Shown here piece after piece: positions 26,298 through 35,357 of a stretch of 64,000 nt of DNA. How positions within the stretch are numbered: position 1 is the stretch's first letter; every line of letters begins with the position of its first letter. The notes beneath the pieces were generated by a model, which ran no database searches, was not told the DNA's origin, and saw only the letters and a program-made list of their open reading frames with translations. The translations under genes were made by a program, and so were the position numbers. The stretch spans positions 1-64,000 of the forward strand of contig NZ_BKCF01000005.1 in the NCBI RefSeq assembly GCF_009014635.1, given 5' to 3'. This stretch comes from Patiriisocius marinistellae (lineage in GTDB: Bacteria; Bacteroidota; Bacteroidia; Flavobacteriales; Flavobacteriaceae).

Positions 26298-27113
26298 TTA
26301 CCAGCCTCCAGAAGCTCCTCCGCCTCCAAAGCCACCTCCACCGAAGCCTCCGCCAAAACCACCTCCAAAGCCTCCGCTTGAAGAGCCGCCACCAAAACTC
26401 CCACCTCCAAAGCCACCAGTACGGCCCATGTTTGAAAGTATAATAATGTCTAGTAAACTACTTCCTGTACTTGATCCATTACCACCTTTTCCTCCTCGTC
26501 CATTTTTCTTAGAGCTTAGTGCAATTACAAATACAATAAAAAGGAAAATTAAAAAGAAAATTACTTGAGGAGGAATGCCGCCTTCATTTGAGAAGTCACG
26601 TTCTTCTTTAAATTCTCCATTAAGTGCCGCAAAAATTGAATCTGCTGCTTGGTCAAGTCCACCATAAAAATTCCCTGCTTTAAATTGTGGTACCATTACA
26701 CGGTTTATAATACGCTCAGCCATTAAATCTGTAATACGGTATTCAATACCATAACCCGTATTAATATCAACATGTCGATCATCTTTAGCTAATAATATTA
26801 AAATACCATTGTCTTCATCTGCTTGACCAATGCCCCATTTTTGTCCCCACTTTGCTCCTAAAAACGAAATATCTTCCCCTTTAGTGGTGCTAATAATGGC
26901 GACGACTATTTGGGTTGAGGTAGAATCTGCATATCTAACTAATTTTTGTTCAAGTGAACTTTTCTGCGAAGGTGTCAACAAATTAATATAATCATACACA
27001 GATGTCTGCTCCTTAGGAACAGATGGGATTTCAAATTGCGCCACTACATTTCCACTCATTAATAAAGAAAGAGTAAAAAGTAAAGCAGAAATATATGTTT
27101 TAATTTTGTTCAA
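26298..27113 (-). CDS. TPM domain protein with glycine-rich tail (YgcG family)
   Basis: 271 residues: signal peptide (to VVAQ), TPM phosphatase-like domain (~30-170, with VYDYINLLTPSQKSSLE and GILILLAKDDRHVDINTGYG), a membrane helix (~190-212) and a C-terminal Gly/Phe-rich tail (repeats of GGGFGG). The family is anchored in the inner membrane with a periplasmic or luminal domain. It is first-neighbour to a second TPM gene and LemA, the usual trio in Bacteroidota. Biochemical role in bacteria is not settled. Confidence 0.9.
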   Translation of the reverse strand: MNKIKTYISALLFTLSLLMSGNVVAQFEIPSVPKEQTSVYDYINLLTPSQKSSLEQKLVRYADSTSTQIVVAIISTTKGEDISFLGAKWGQKWGIGQADEDNGILILLAKDDRHVDINTGYGIEYRITDLMAERIINRVMVPQFKAGNFYGGLDQAADSIFAALNGEFKEERDFSNEGGIPPQVIFFLIFLFIVFVIALSSKKNGRGGKGGNGSSTGSSLLDIIILSNMGRTGGFGGGSFGGGSSSGGFGGGFGGGFGGGGFGGGGASGGW

Positions 27114-27169
27114 ATTATTGTTGATTAATACTCAAGTAAACAAGTTTAGTTTATTGTGAAATCAGCGAT

Positions 27170-27607
27170 TTATCCCACTGATATATCATCTGGTAATTCA
27201 TTAACATCTCCAGATTTATAAGGGAAGTACTTTTTTAATTGTTCCCCAGCTTTTATAATTCCATCGACAAGGCCTTGGGCAATATTTCCTTTCTTAAAAT
27301 GGTCAATAATGACGTCTTTAGTGCTTTCCCAAAAATGTGGTGATACTTTATCATTGATGCCTTTATCTCCCATAATAACAAGTGTTCTGTCTTCAACGGC
27401 AACATAAATAAGTACACCGTTGCTATGCTTTGTGTTATTCATGTGTAGAATATCAAAAATCTCTGCAGCTCGATCAAAGGCATCAATTATTGAAGTAGCT
27501 TCAAGATGTACGCGTATTTCTCCACTGGTATTCCCTTCAGCAATACGAATAGCATTAATAATACTAGCCTCGCCTTCAGCTGTTAAAAAATCTTCTACTT
27601 TTGACAT
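27170..27607 (-). CDS. Soluble TPM domain protein
   Basis: 145 residues without signal peptide or membrane helix; TPM-type core with EAEGEASIINAIRIAEGNTSGEIRVHLE-like start (residues ~9-38), NGVLIYVAVEDRTLVIMGDKGIN and GLVDGIIKAGEQLKKYFP. Co-directional between the unknown secreted protein and the YgcG-like gene. Part of the conserved LemA-TPM-TPM cluster; function unclear. Confidence 0.88.
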   Translation of the reverse strand: MSKVEDFLTAEGEASIINAIRIAEGNTSGEIRVHLEATSIIDAFDRAAEIFDILHMNNTKHSNGVLIYVAVEDRTLVIMGDKGINDKVSPHFWESTKDVIIDHFKKGNIAQGLVDGIIKAGEQLKKYFPYKSGDVNELPDDISVG

Positions 27608-27662
27608 TAGCGGTGTTCTTTAATTATTTAAAATATTATTTTCTTCTGAAATATATTTCAAT

Positions 27663-28610
27663 TTAATTTTTCGTTTTAAATGTTTCAATTACTTTTTTAA
27701 TATCGCTTTCTGCTTTCACGCTTTCTGAGAGATATGTTCCAACAAATATAAAGTAGCCTCCATCTTCATTAAATAAGATTACTTGATACATTTCTTCGTT
27801 CTCAGTATTGTCATTTTTAGCATAAAGTGCGTAACCATCTATAGAGTCTAAACTAATATCTTCAACTCCCTTTTCTTTAATTAAAGAATAAGTATCTGGA
27901 TAGCTATTTAACCTTGAGATGCAAAACTTTTTTTTATCTCTGATTTCTACTTCGGCGTATGATTTATCTATTATTAACGTAGCCTTATCTTCACTTTCAG
28001 TAGGTGTTTTTAAATCTCTGTTAAAAAACATAGCATTTCCAATTACCGAGTTAAACTTTAGAGCACCAACTGTTTCATCTACAGTAAAGGCTAATGTTTC
28101 TCTAGGGGATAATGCTAAATCATTATCTATATACGCTGAAAGTACACTTGCTTTTATCGACTTTCCAGCTGCAATATCTTCTTGTAAATGCATGCCATTA
28201 ATCAACATTGTAAATTCATTATTTCCATAAATCAACATTTCTTTTGAAAATACTAAACCATTAGCAGATTGATCTAACTCAATATATAGGCCATCATATC
28301 CAGCAATTTTAATTTCTTTTTTGCTTTTCAACTCCATACCCTGTTTTTCTAACATTTCCGTAGTAAATCCATTTTTTACTTCTGGATAAGGCCCTGGAAT
28401 TTCCATAGTCATTATCATCATTGTTTGATCTTCAGGATTTGCCAATCCTTTAAAGTTTGTGGACTGTTCAAAAGTTGTAGGTGGTATGAGGTAAATGTTT
28501 GTTCCCTCAATTAAAACATGTTTTTCTGTGATTGACGTAGGTAACTCTTGTGCATAGCAAAAATTAGTCAATAAGGACAGCCATATTAAAATTTGAAAAC
28601 TTTTAAACAT
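27663..28610 (-). CDS. Secreted protein of unknown function
   Basis: 315 residues with a signal peptide ending CYAQ and no membrane helix afterwards. The sequence suggests two similar alpha/beta halves (about 25-160 and 165-315), each with an amphipathic strand region followed by a helix ending (DIAAGKSIKASVLSAYI; SESVKAESDIKKVIETFK). Sits inside the LemA/TPM cluster, 20 bases from lemA, so probably co-transcribed. No family recognised. Confidence 0.75.
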   Translation of the reverse strand: MFKSFQILIWLSLLTNFCYAQELPTSITEKHVLIEGTNIYLIPPTTFEQSTNFKGLANPEDQTMMIMTMEIPGPYPEVKNGFTTEMLEKQGMELKSKKEIKIAGYDGLYIELDQSANGLVFSKEMLIYGNNEFTMLINGMHLQEDIAAGKSIKASVLSAYIDNDLALSPRETLAFTVDETVGALKFNSVIGNAMFFNRDLKTPTESEDKATLIIDKSYAEVEIRDKKKFCISRLNSYPDTYSLIKEKGVEDISLDSIDGYALYAKNDNTENEEMYQVILFNEDGGYFIFVGTYLSESVKAESDIKKVIETFKTKN

Positions 28611-28629
28611 TGATGATATTCTTTAAAAA

Positions 28630-29238
28630 CTATTTGCTAAAATCAAACTCCACATTAGGAGCAACATCACTACCTTCTTTTGCTTTGAAATAGGCTATTT
28701 GATCAAATTTCCCAACAAAATTATTTATCATATTATTTGGAAAAGTTTGAATGTGCTTATTAAATGGTCTTGCGCTTTCGTTAAAACGATTACGCTCCAC
28801 ATTGATTCTGTTTTCAGTGCGCTCTAGTTCGTTGATGAGTTCTTTAAAATTTTCATTAGCTTTTAAGTCTGGATAACGTTCAAATACTGCAAGTAATCTT
28901 GATAATGCTCCAGTCATGTTTTCTTGAACCTGTTGAAATTGCGCCATTTTCTCAGGTGTAATGTTTGTTGGGTCTATTGTTATTGAAGTTGCTTTGCTTC
29001 GAGCTTCAATAACCTTAGTCAATGTTTCTTGCTCAAATTCAGCATATCCTTTTGCCGTATTTACAATATTAGGAATAAGATCAGCTCTACGCTGGTAAGC
29101 ACTTTCAACATTACCCCACTGTGCTGTTGCATTTTCTTTGAGATCAATTCCAGTGTTGTAAAATTTAGGTCCCATTGTAAACCCTATAATAGCAAGAATA
29201 GCTACGACTGCGATAATAAAAATGAGTGATTTTTTCAT
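28630..29238 (-). CDS. lemA: LemA family protein
   Basis: 202 residues: N-terminal membrane helix (LIFIIAVVAILAIIGFTMG), then helical LemA core with QWGNVESAYQRRADLIPNIVNTAKGYAEFE, and RNRFNESARPFNKHIQTFPNNMI. Such proteins sit in the inner membrane with the helix bundle facing the periplasm. It starts 10 bases downstream of the MerR gene, and the TPM genes follow. Confidence 0.94.
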   Translation of the reverse strand: MKKSLIFIIAVVAILAIIGFTMGPKFYNTGIDLKENATAQWGNVESAYQRRADLIPNIVNTAKGYAEFEQETLTKVIEARSKATSITIDPTNITPEKMAQFQQVQENMTGALSRLLAVFERYPDLKANENFKELINELERTENRINVERNRFNESARPFNKHIQTFPNNMINNFVGKFDQIAYFKAKEGSDVAPNVEFDFSK

Positions 29239-29248
29239 GATTTGTATT

Positions 29249-29578
29249 TTATAGTTGGTTTTTTATTTTAAGTAATTCTGCTTTAACACTGGATAGTTTT
29301 CTAATGATTTCAAAATTATCTAGCGTTTTCTTTTTATTTTCTTTTAAATGGATTTTAGCACCCTCAAGAGTAAACCCTCTTTCTTTAACTAGGTGATAAA
29401 TTAATTCCAGATTTTTAATGTCGGCTGGTGTAAATTTTCGATTTCCTTTAGCGTTTTTTTTAGGCTGTAATACATCAAATTCCTTTTCCCAAAAACGAAT
29501 CAAACTATTATTCACGCCAAAAGCAGTGGCTACTTCGCCAATATTATAATATAGCTTTTCAGGTAAATTTATGTGCAT
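29249..29578 (-). CDS. MerR family transcriptional regulator
   Basis: 109 residues: winged helix-turn-helix (YYNIGEVATAFGVNNSLIRFWEKEFDVLQP, KNAKGNRKFTPADIKNLELI), then a short coiled coil. No Cys effector site, so a small orphan type MerR. Leads the lemA/TPM cluster on the minus strand and could regulate it. Confidence 0.9.
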   Translation of the reverse strand: MHINLPEKLYYNIGEVATAFGVNNSLIRFWEKEFDVLQPKKNAKGNRKFTPADIKNLELIYHLVKERGFTLEGAKIHLKENKKKTLDNFEIIRKLSSVKAELLKIKNQL

Positions 29579-29699
29579 TGTTTAATAGGTCATGTTTAGT
29601 TGTTAGGCAGTATTTAAAGCTTTGAAAATCTGTAAAGATCATTTTTAAAATGTCCTTTCAATAATTTTAGATAAAGTTCAATCAAATTTAAATGAAACA

Positions 29700-30677
29700 C
29701 TAATCTAAACTTTGATTTTCCGCTTGAGATTTCTTTAATATATCTGCAAATTCTTCGGGGCTTAAATTTCCGTAGTAAAAGTTAATAGGATTTATGCGTT
29801 CTCCATCTTTAAAAACTTCATAGTGTAAATGTGGAGCCTCAGATCTTCCCGTACTTCCTACAAACCCAATGAGGTCACCACGTTTTACTTTGTAACCCCT
29901 TTTGACATTGTATTTGTAGAGGTGTGCGTAAAGACTTTCATACCCAAAACCATGTTCTATGCGTATGTGATTACCATAACCAGAAGCTGAGTTGTCTGCT
30001 CTCGTCACAGTGCCATCACCACTCGCGTATACTGGCGTTCCACGAGGCGCAGTAAAATCCATCCCAAAATGAAACTTACGTGCCTTTGTAAATGGGTCTG
30101 TACGATACCCGTAACCAGAAGCCATGCGTGTTAAATCTTCATTATTTACAGGTTGTATTGCTGGAATCGCAGCTAATAATTCTTCCTTTTCTTCTGCCAT
30201 AATCGCAATCTCATCTAGTGATTTTGATTGTACAACAATTTGTTTTGTGAGAATGTCTAATCTTTTATTACTTGAAACTATTAATGAAGAATTGTCAAAC
30301 CCTTCAAGGTCTTTGTATCTATTAATTCCACCAAAACCAGCTTTACGTTGCTCATCTGGTATAGGGTTTGCTTCAAAATAAACACGATACAAATTATTGT
30401 CGCGATCTGCAATTTCATGAAGCACCACCTCTGCTTCATTCATTTTTTTATTCAATAAATCTAGCTGTAATTCTAGGTTCGCTAGCTCACGTGCTTGTGT
30501 TTTCTCCTTAGGAGTTTCAAACCCAGGGAGATTTATAAAAAATAGCATTAATAGGAAGCCGCTTAATACAACACCCAATACACTCAAGAAAAAAATGCTC
30601 GTCTTGCGGCCCTTTTTTCGTTCTATTTTTCGATAGGAAAGAGTTTCGCTATCGTAATAATATTTTACCTTAGACAT
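29700..30677 (-). CDS. M23 family peptidoglycan metallopeptidase
   Basis: 325 residues: cytoplasmic start, membrane helix (~30-50), periplasmic coiled coil (~60-90), LytM domain (~200-310) with zinc ligands in HFGMDF (HxxxD) and HLHYEV (HxH), plus the GYGNHIRIEHGFGYESLYAHL motif. A likely cell-wall endopeptidase in the periplasm. Divergent from alaS, an arrangement common in Bacteroidota. Confidence 0.94.
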   Translation of the reverse strand: MSKVKYYYDSETLSYRKIERKKGRKTSIFFLSVLGVVLSGFLLMLFFINLPGFETPKEKTQARELANLELQLDLLNKKMNEAEVVLHEIADRDNNLYRVYFEANPIPDEQRKAGFGGINRYKDLEGFDNSSLIVSSNKRLDILTKQIVVQSKSLDEIAIMAEEKEELLAAIPAIQPVNNEDLTRMASGYGYRTDPFTKARKFHFGMDFTAPRGTPVYASGDGTVTRADNSASGYGNHIRIEHGFGYESLYAHLYKYNVKRGYKVKRGDLIGFVGSTGRSEAPHLHYEVFKDGERINPINFYYGNLSPEEFADILKKSQAENQSLD

Positions 30678-30691
30678 ACGCCAAAAAAACT

Positions 30692-30699
30692 TATTTTTG
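30692..30699 (+). promoter_or_regulatory. -7 box TATTTTTG of alaS
   Basis: Exact TAnnTTTG match ~100 bases before the alaS start. Between them an imperfect hairpin (30711-30730, one mismatch) lies in the presumed 5' leader. Confidence 0.45.
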
Positions 30700-30797
30700 C
30701 TCGTTGATATGTTGCGCTTTTTAGCACAACGTTACACAAATATAGAAATTGTTTCGCTACTACACTAAATCGTATTAGCTACCACAAAATATAACCT

Positions 30798-33410
30798 ATG
30801 AAGTCCAGCGAAATACGCTCCAAGTTTTTAGAGTTTTTTGAATCAAAATCACACGATATTGTACAATCTGCACCTATGGTGTTGAAAAACGACCCTACGT
30901 TAATGTTTGTCAATAGTGGGATGGCACCTTTTAAAGAGTATTTCCTCGGAAACGGTACCCCTAAGAACACTAGGTTAACTGATACACAAAAATGTCTTCG
31001 TGTTAGTGGAAAACATAATGATCTTGAAGAAGTAGGTTACGATACCTATCACCACACTTTATTTGAAATGCTGGGTAATTGGAGTTTTGGAGATTATTTT
31101 AAAACCGAAGCAATCGCTTGGGCGTGGGAGCTTTTAACCGAAGTTTTCAACATAGACAAAGACATTTTATATGTAACTGTTTTTGAAGGGAGTGATGATG
31201 CTGATAATCTCAAAATGGACACGGAGGCATACGATATTTGGAAGCAATATATTTCAGAAGATAGAATTCTTAAAGGGAATAAAAAGGATAATTTTTGGGA
31301 AATGGGCGACCAAGGACCATGTGGGCCTTGTTCTGAAATACATGTGGATATTCGCTCTGCAGAAGAAAAAACCAAAGTTGATGGCAAGTCATTAGTAAAC
31401 ATGGATCATCCACAAGTGGTGGAAATTTGGAATCTCGTTTTCATGCAATACAACCGCAAAGCAAACGGTAGCCTTGAGGTTTTGCCCAATAAGCACATTG
31501 ATACTGGGATGGGGTTTGAGCGTTTATGTATGGTGTTGCAAAATGTAACATCTAACTATGATACAGATGTTTTTACACCTATTATTCGTGAAATTGAAAC
31601 CATCACAAATACAGATTACGGGAAAGATGAAAAGATTGATATTGCGATTAGAGTAATTAGTGACCACGTGCGCGCGGTAGCATTTTCAATCGCAGACGGA
31701 CAATTACCAAGTAACACAGGAGCAGGTTATGTAATACGTCGTATTTTAAGACGTGCTGTACGTTATGGTTTTACATTTTTAGATAAAAAAGAACCTTTTA
31801 TTTACAGGCTCGTTTCAATATTAAGTGCAAGAATGGGCGATGCTTTTCCTGAAATTAAAAGCCAAAAACAACTTATTGAAAATGTAATTAAAGAAGAAGA
31901 AACTTCCTTTTTACGCACTCTAGACCAAGGATTAGTTTTACTTGATAGAATGATTGAAGGTGAAAGTTCTAAAGAAATTTCTGGTGCAAAAGTGTTTGAG
32001 TTGAAAGATACTTATGGTTTTCCAGAAGATTTAACAGATCTTATTCTAAGAGAAAGAGGTTTTACATATTCAAAAAAGGAATTTGCCAAAAAATTACAAG
32101 AACAAAAAGATAGAGGGAAAGAAGCATCTGCATCACAATCTGATGATTGGGTTGTCATAAAAGAAGATGCAGAAGAGGAGTTTGTAGGGTATGATACACT
32201 AGAAACACAAGTAAGCTTAACGCGCTACCGTAAAGTAACATCAAAGAAAGACGGTGAGCAGTATCAACTTGTATTTAATATGACACCATTTTATGCAGAA
32301 GGTGGTGGGCAAGTAGGAGATAAAGGTTATTTAGAACAACCTAATGGCGACGTTATATACATCCTTGATACTAAAAAGGAGAATAATTTAATTATTCACT
32401 TCGCAAAAAACTTACCTAAGAATTTAGATGCGACAATGAAAGCAGTTGTTGACGTAAAACAACGCTATAGAACAGAGTGTAATCATACAGCTACACATTT
32501 ATTGCACCAAGGGTTGCGCGAAATTTTAGGAACTCACGTTGAGCAAAAAGGAAGCTCGGTACACTCAAAATATTTACGCTTTGACTTTTCACATTTTTCA
32601 AAAGTTACTGATGAGCAATTACGTGATGTTGAAGATTTTGTAAATGCAAGAATAGCAGGTCGTTTACCACTTCAAGAAAACCGAAGTGTTCCCATGGAAC
32701 AAGCAATTGAAGAAGGTGCGATGGCGCTTTTTGGAGAAAAATATGGAGATGCGGTGCGTACCATTCGTTTTGGGCAATCGATAGAACTTTGTGGAGGAAC
32801 TCATGTGGCCAATACTGCAGATATATGGCACTTTAAAATTAAAGGTGAAGGAGCAGTTGCAGCAGGAGTTCGCCGTATTGAAGCAATTACCAATGATGCA
32901 GTAAAAGATTATTTTGCAGAAAACGATAAGGCTTACGCCGATATAAAATCACTTTTAAATAATGCCAAAGAACCTACTGCAGCTATCGAAAAAATACAAT
33001 TAGAAAACGCAGATTTAAAGAAACAAGTAGAACAATTATTAAAAGATAAAGCTAAAAATATTAAAGGCGATTTAAAAGCCGAAGTCAGTCAAATCAACGG
33101 AGTTAATTTCTTGACAAAGGAATTGGATTTAGACGCTAATTCACTCAAAGATTTAGCTTTTGAACTTGGGGGAGAAATAGATAATTTATTTATTCTCTTT
33201 GGAAGTAATAATGATGGGAAGGCTTTATTAACGTGCTACATCGACAAAAAACTAGTGGCCGAAAAAAGCCTCAATGCAGGAACTATTGTTAGAGAGCTAG
33301 GAAAACACATTCAAGGTGGCGGCGGCGGACAACCATTTTTTGCGACAGCAGGTGGAAAAAACCCTGATGGAATTGCAAAAGCACTTGAAGAAGTAAAAGC
33401 TTATTTATAG
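30798..33410 (+). CDS. alaS: Alanyl-tRNA synthetase
   Basis: 870 residues, the full bacterial length. Catalytic class II core with [30 protein letters not shown] and [15 protein letters not shown]; editing domain with zinc ligands [10 protein letters not shown] and [13 protein letters not shown]; a coiled-coil stretch (~715-745); C-Ala domain ending in [20 protein letters not shown]. Charges tRNA-Ala and clears mischarged species. GSCFA gene follows by 4 bases, so the two are co-transcribed. Confidence 0.98.
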   Translation: MKSSEIRSKFLEFFESKSHDIVQSAPMVLKNDPTLMFVNSGMAPFKEYFLGNGTPKNTRLTDTQKCLRVSGKHNDLEEVGYDTYHHTLFEMLGNWSFGDYFKTEAIAWAWELLTEVFNIDKDILYVTVFEGSDDADNLKMDTEAYDIWKQYISEDRILKGNKKDNFWEMGDQGPCGPCSEIHVDIRSAEEKTKVDGKSLVNMDHPQVVEIWNLVFMQYNRKANGSLEVLPNKHIDTGMGFERLCMVLQNVTSNYDTDVFTPIIREIETITNTDYGKDEKIDIAIRVISDHVRAVAFSIADGQLPSNTGAGYVIRRILRRAVRYGFTFLDKKEPFIYRLVSILSARMGDAFPEIKSQKQLIENVIKEEETSFLRTLDQGLVLLDRMIEGESSKEISGAKVFELKDTYGFPEDLTDLILRERGFTYSKKEFAKKLQEQKDRGKEASASQSDDWVVIKEDAEEEFVGYDTLETQVSLTRYRKVTSKKDGEQYQLVFNMTPFYAEGGGQVGDKGYLEQPNGDVIYILDTKKENNLIIHFAKNLPKNLDATMKAVVDVKQRYRTECNHTATHLLHQGLREILGTHVEQKGSSVHSKYLRFDFSHFSKVTDEQLRDVEDFVNARIAGRLPLQENRSVPMEQAIEEGAMALFGEKYGDAVRTIRFGQSIELCGGTHVANTADIWHFKIKGEGAVAAGVRRIEAITNDAVKDYFAENDKAYADIKSLLNNAKEPTAAIEKIQLENADLKKQVEQLLKDKAKNIKGDLKAEVSQINGVNFLTKELDLDANSLKDLAFELGGEIDNLFILFGSNNDGKALLTCYIDKKLVAEKSLNAGTIVRELGKHIQGGGGGQPFFATAGGKNPDGIAKALEEVKAYL

Positions 33411-33414
33411 TAGA

Positions 33415-34365
33415 ATGAAACTCCAAACAACAATTCCACTTTCAGCAGCGCTAAATCAAATTGATTATAACTCAAAAGTGCTTTTTTTAGGGAGTTGTTT
33501 TGCTGAGAATATTGGGGAGAAGTTGGAATACTTTAAGTTTCAAAATTTAGTAAACCCTTTCGGGATTATATTTCATCCTATTGCAATAGAGAAGTTAATT
33601 ACTCGCGCAATTAATGAAGTCAATTTTACAGAAAATGATATCTTTTATCATAATGAACAATGGCATTGCTTTGAAGTTCATTCTTCGCTTTCAAATGCAG
33701 ATAAAGAGTTGTTTTTGTCAACGCTTAATGCAGTTATAGATGATTTTAAAAATTATATTTTTGAAGCTTCTCATTTAGTATTGACCTTGGGAACAGCCTG
33801 GGTATATCGTGAAATTGCAAGCGATATGGTAGTTGCTAATTGTCATAAAATTCCGCAGAAAAAGTTTTTAAAAGAATTGCTGTCGCCTTACGATGTAAGC
33901 GATGCATTGCAAGGTATTGAAGCTTTAATTAAAAATGTAAATCCTAATTGTATAATCATTAATACGGTTTCGCCCGTGCGACATACTAAAGATGGTATTG
34001 TAGCAAATAGCCTAAGTAAGGCGCGTTTGATTTCAGGTGTTCACGATGTTATAGAACCTAGAAAAAACACTCATTATTTTCCATCTTTCGAGATTATGAT
34101 GGATGAACTTCGTGATTATCGTTTTTACGAAGAGGACTTAATCCACCCTAACAATACTGCTATTTCTATTATTTGGGAAAAATTTAAAACGGTTTGGATT
34201 GCTTCGGAAACGGAACCACTTCAAAAAAAAATTGACACCATTCAAAAAGGGCTACTCCACCGTCCTTTTAACGAGGAGAGTGAGGGGCATTTAAAATTTA
34301 AAGAAGATTTAAAGTCTAAAATTTCCGAAGTAAAATACATATTACCTCAAGTAGATTTTAATTAA
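33415..34365 (+). CDS. GSCFA domain protein
   Basis: 316 residues, named by the eponymous motif LGSCFAENIGEKLEYF, with VNPFGIIFHP, LVLTLGTAWVYR and a late DLIHPNNTAISIIWEKF block. These blocks resemble those of SGNH hydrolases (Ser in GSCFA, Asp/His in DxxHP), so an esterase role is plausible, with no signal peptide visible. Follows alaS closely in many flavobacteria. Substrate unknown. Confidence 0.92.
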   Translation: MKLQTTIPLSAALNQIDYNSKVLFLGSCFAENIGEKLEYFKFQNLVNPFGIIFHPIAIEKLITRAINEVNFTENDIFYHNEQWHCFEVHSSLSNADKELFLSTLNAVIDDFKNYIFEASHLVLTLGTAWVYREIASDMVVANCHKIPQKKFLKELLSPYDVSDALQGIEALIKNVNPNCIIINTVSPVRHTKDGIVANSLSKARLISGVHDVIEPRKNTHYFPSFEIMMDELRDYRFYEEDLIHPNNTAISIIWEKFKTVWIASETEPLQKKIDTIQKGLLHRPFNEESEGHLKFKEDLKSKISEVKYILPQVDFN

Positions 34366-34408
34366 GTTATTTTAAAGTAACTGCCATCAATTTAGCGATA
34401 TACGTCAA

Positions 34409-34450
34409 ATGCCCTATTGAATCTGTTTGATTCTTAGGGCATCTTTGTTT
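34409..34450 (+). terminator. Terminator of the alaS operon
   Basis: ATGCCCTA and TAGGGCAT close a long stem (34409-34442) that also holds GAATC/GATTC, followed by CTTTGTTT. Confidence 0.8.
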
Positions 34451-34496
34451 CATAACTAATCATTCCTCTATAGATGAGGATTTAAAACCCAAAATT

Positions 34497-35012
34497 ATGA
34501 AACTTTTCAAACATTTTTTCCTTACAATTATTATGGTATCCTCTCTTGTTGCTTGTAAAAGCGATGACGACGCAGGCGGCGATGGAGCTGCAGCAGATGG
34601 CACTTTGACGGCAACAGTGAGCGGTGCAGGTTTTACTAGTAATGCTGCTGCAACAACTGCAGTAATTCAAAGCGCAGGTGGCACCCAATCGCTATTAATA
34701 ACGGCTAACGATTTAGGTGGTAAAAATATAACGCTTACTGTGAGTGGTGGTTACGAGGGTGTTGGCACCTATAATATAGGTGGAGATAATATGGTTTTTG
34801 TAACAGGTTCTTACATTGAAGTAAATCCTTCAAACCCACAAGATGCACAAACATGGTCAGCACCATATGCAGATAGCGGAATTGCAGGTGAATTAAATAT
34901 AACCGAAGTAAGTGATACTGCAGTAAAGGGCACTTTTTTCTTTGATGGTAAAAACAACAATGATGACTCTATTAAGAATATTACATCTGGTTCATTTAGT
35001 ATCAATTTATAA
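34497..35012 (+). CDS. DUF6252-like lipoprotein
   Basis: 171 residues. Lipobox SLVAC (Cys ~20), an acidic Gly-rich linker (KSDDDAGGDGAAADG), then a beta-sandwich-like region (~40-171) with LLITANDLGGKNITLTVSGG, a calyx-like YEGVGTYNIGG and final GTFFFDGKN ... ITSGSFSINL. This layout matches the small DUF6252 lipoproteins of Flavobacteriia. Outer-membrane anchored, function unknown. It has its own terminator. Confidence 0.72.
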   Translation: MKLFKHFFLTIIMVSSLVACKSDDDAGGDGAAADGTLTATVSGAGFTSNAAATTAVIQSAGGTQSLLITANDLGGKNITLTVSGGYEGVGTYNIGGDNMVFVTGSYIEVNPSNPQDAQTWSAPYADSGIAGELNITEVSDTAVKGTFFFDGKNNNDDSIKNITSGSFSINL

Positions 35013-35061
35013 CAGATTATAAAGTTGTAATTATTGAGGAGTAATTACAATGTTTGAAGAG

Positions 35062-35089
35062 CCCTGCGCTGTGGAGTGCAGGGTTTTTT
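35062..35089 (+). terminator. Rho-independent terminator after the DUF6252-like gene
   Basis: CCCTGC (35062-35067) / GCAGGG (35078-35083) followed by six T residues; the CTTCGGAAAT motif follows at once (35090-35099). Confidence 0.9.
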
Positions 35090-35110
35090 CTTCGGAAATA
35101 TTTAAAAATT

Positions 35111-35353
35111 ATGATGATAGCTATTGTTTTTGGACTTCTGCTTATATTTATCTGTACTATTATTATACTAGTGTTTAATTTCAGAAATAAGTTGCTCAGA
35201 AAAACACATAGTCATACATGTCAAAATTTATCAAAATCATTACAAGTACATTCTTCTCAAATTGAAGAGAGACACTATTATTTTAAAAAGTATGATTTTT
35301 TGGAATACAATCTAAACGAGTCACTTGTTGTTCAACATAAAATAGTTTTGTAG
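35111..35353 (+). CDS. Small single-pass membrane protein
   Basis: 80 residues from ATG 35111 (an upstream in-frame start at 35054 lies inside the terminator). A strongly hydrophobic N-terminal helix (MIAIVFGLLLIFICTIIILVF) and a basic, His-rich cytoplasmic tail. Its stop is 4 bases before the kinase gene, so the two may be one unit and this could be a kinase accessory. No family recognised. Confidence 0.5.
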   Translation: MMIAIVFGLLLIFICTIIILVFNFRNKLLRKTHSHTCQNLSKSLQVHSSQIEERHYYFKKYDFLEYNLNESLVVQHKIVL

Positions 35354-35357
35354 CTTT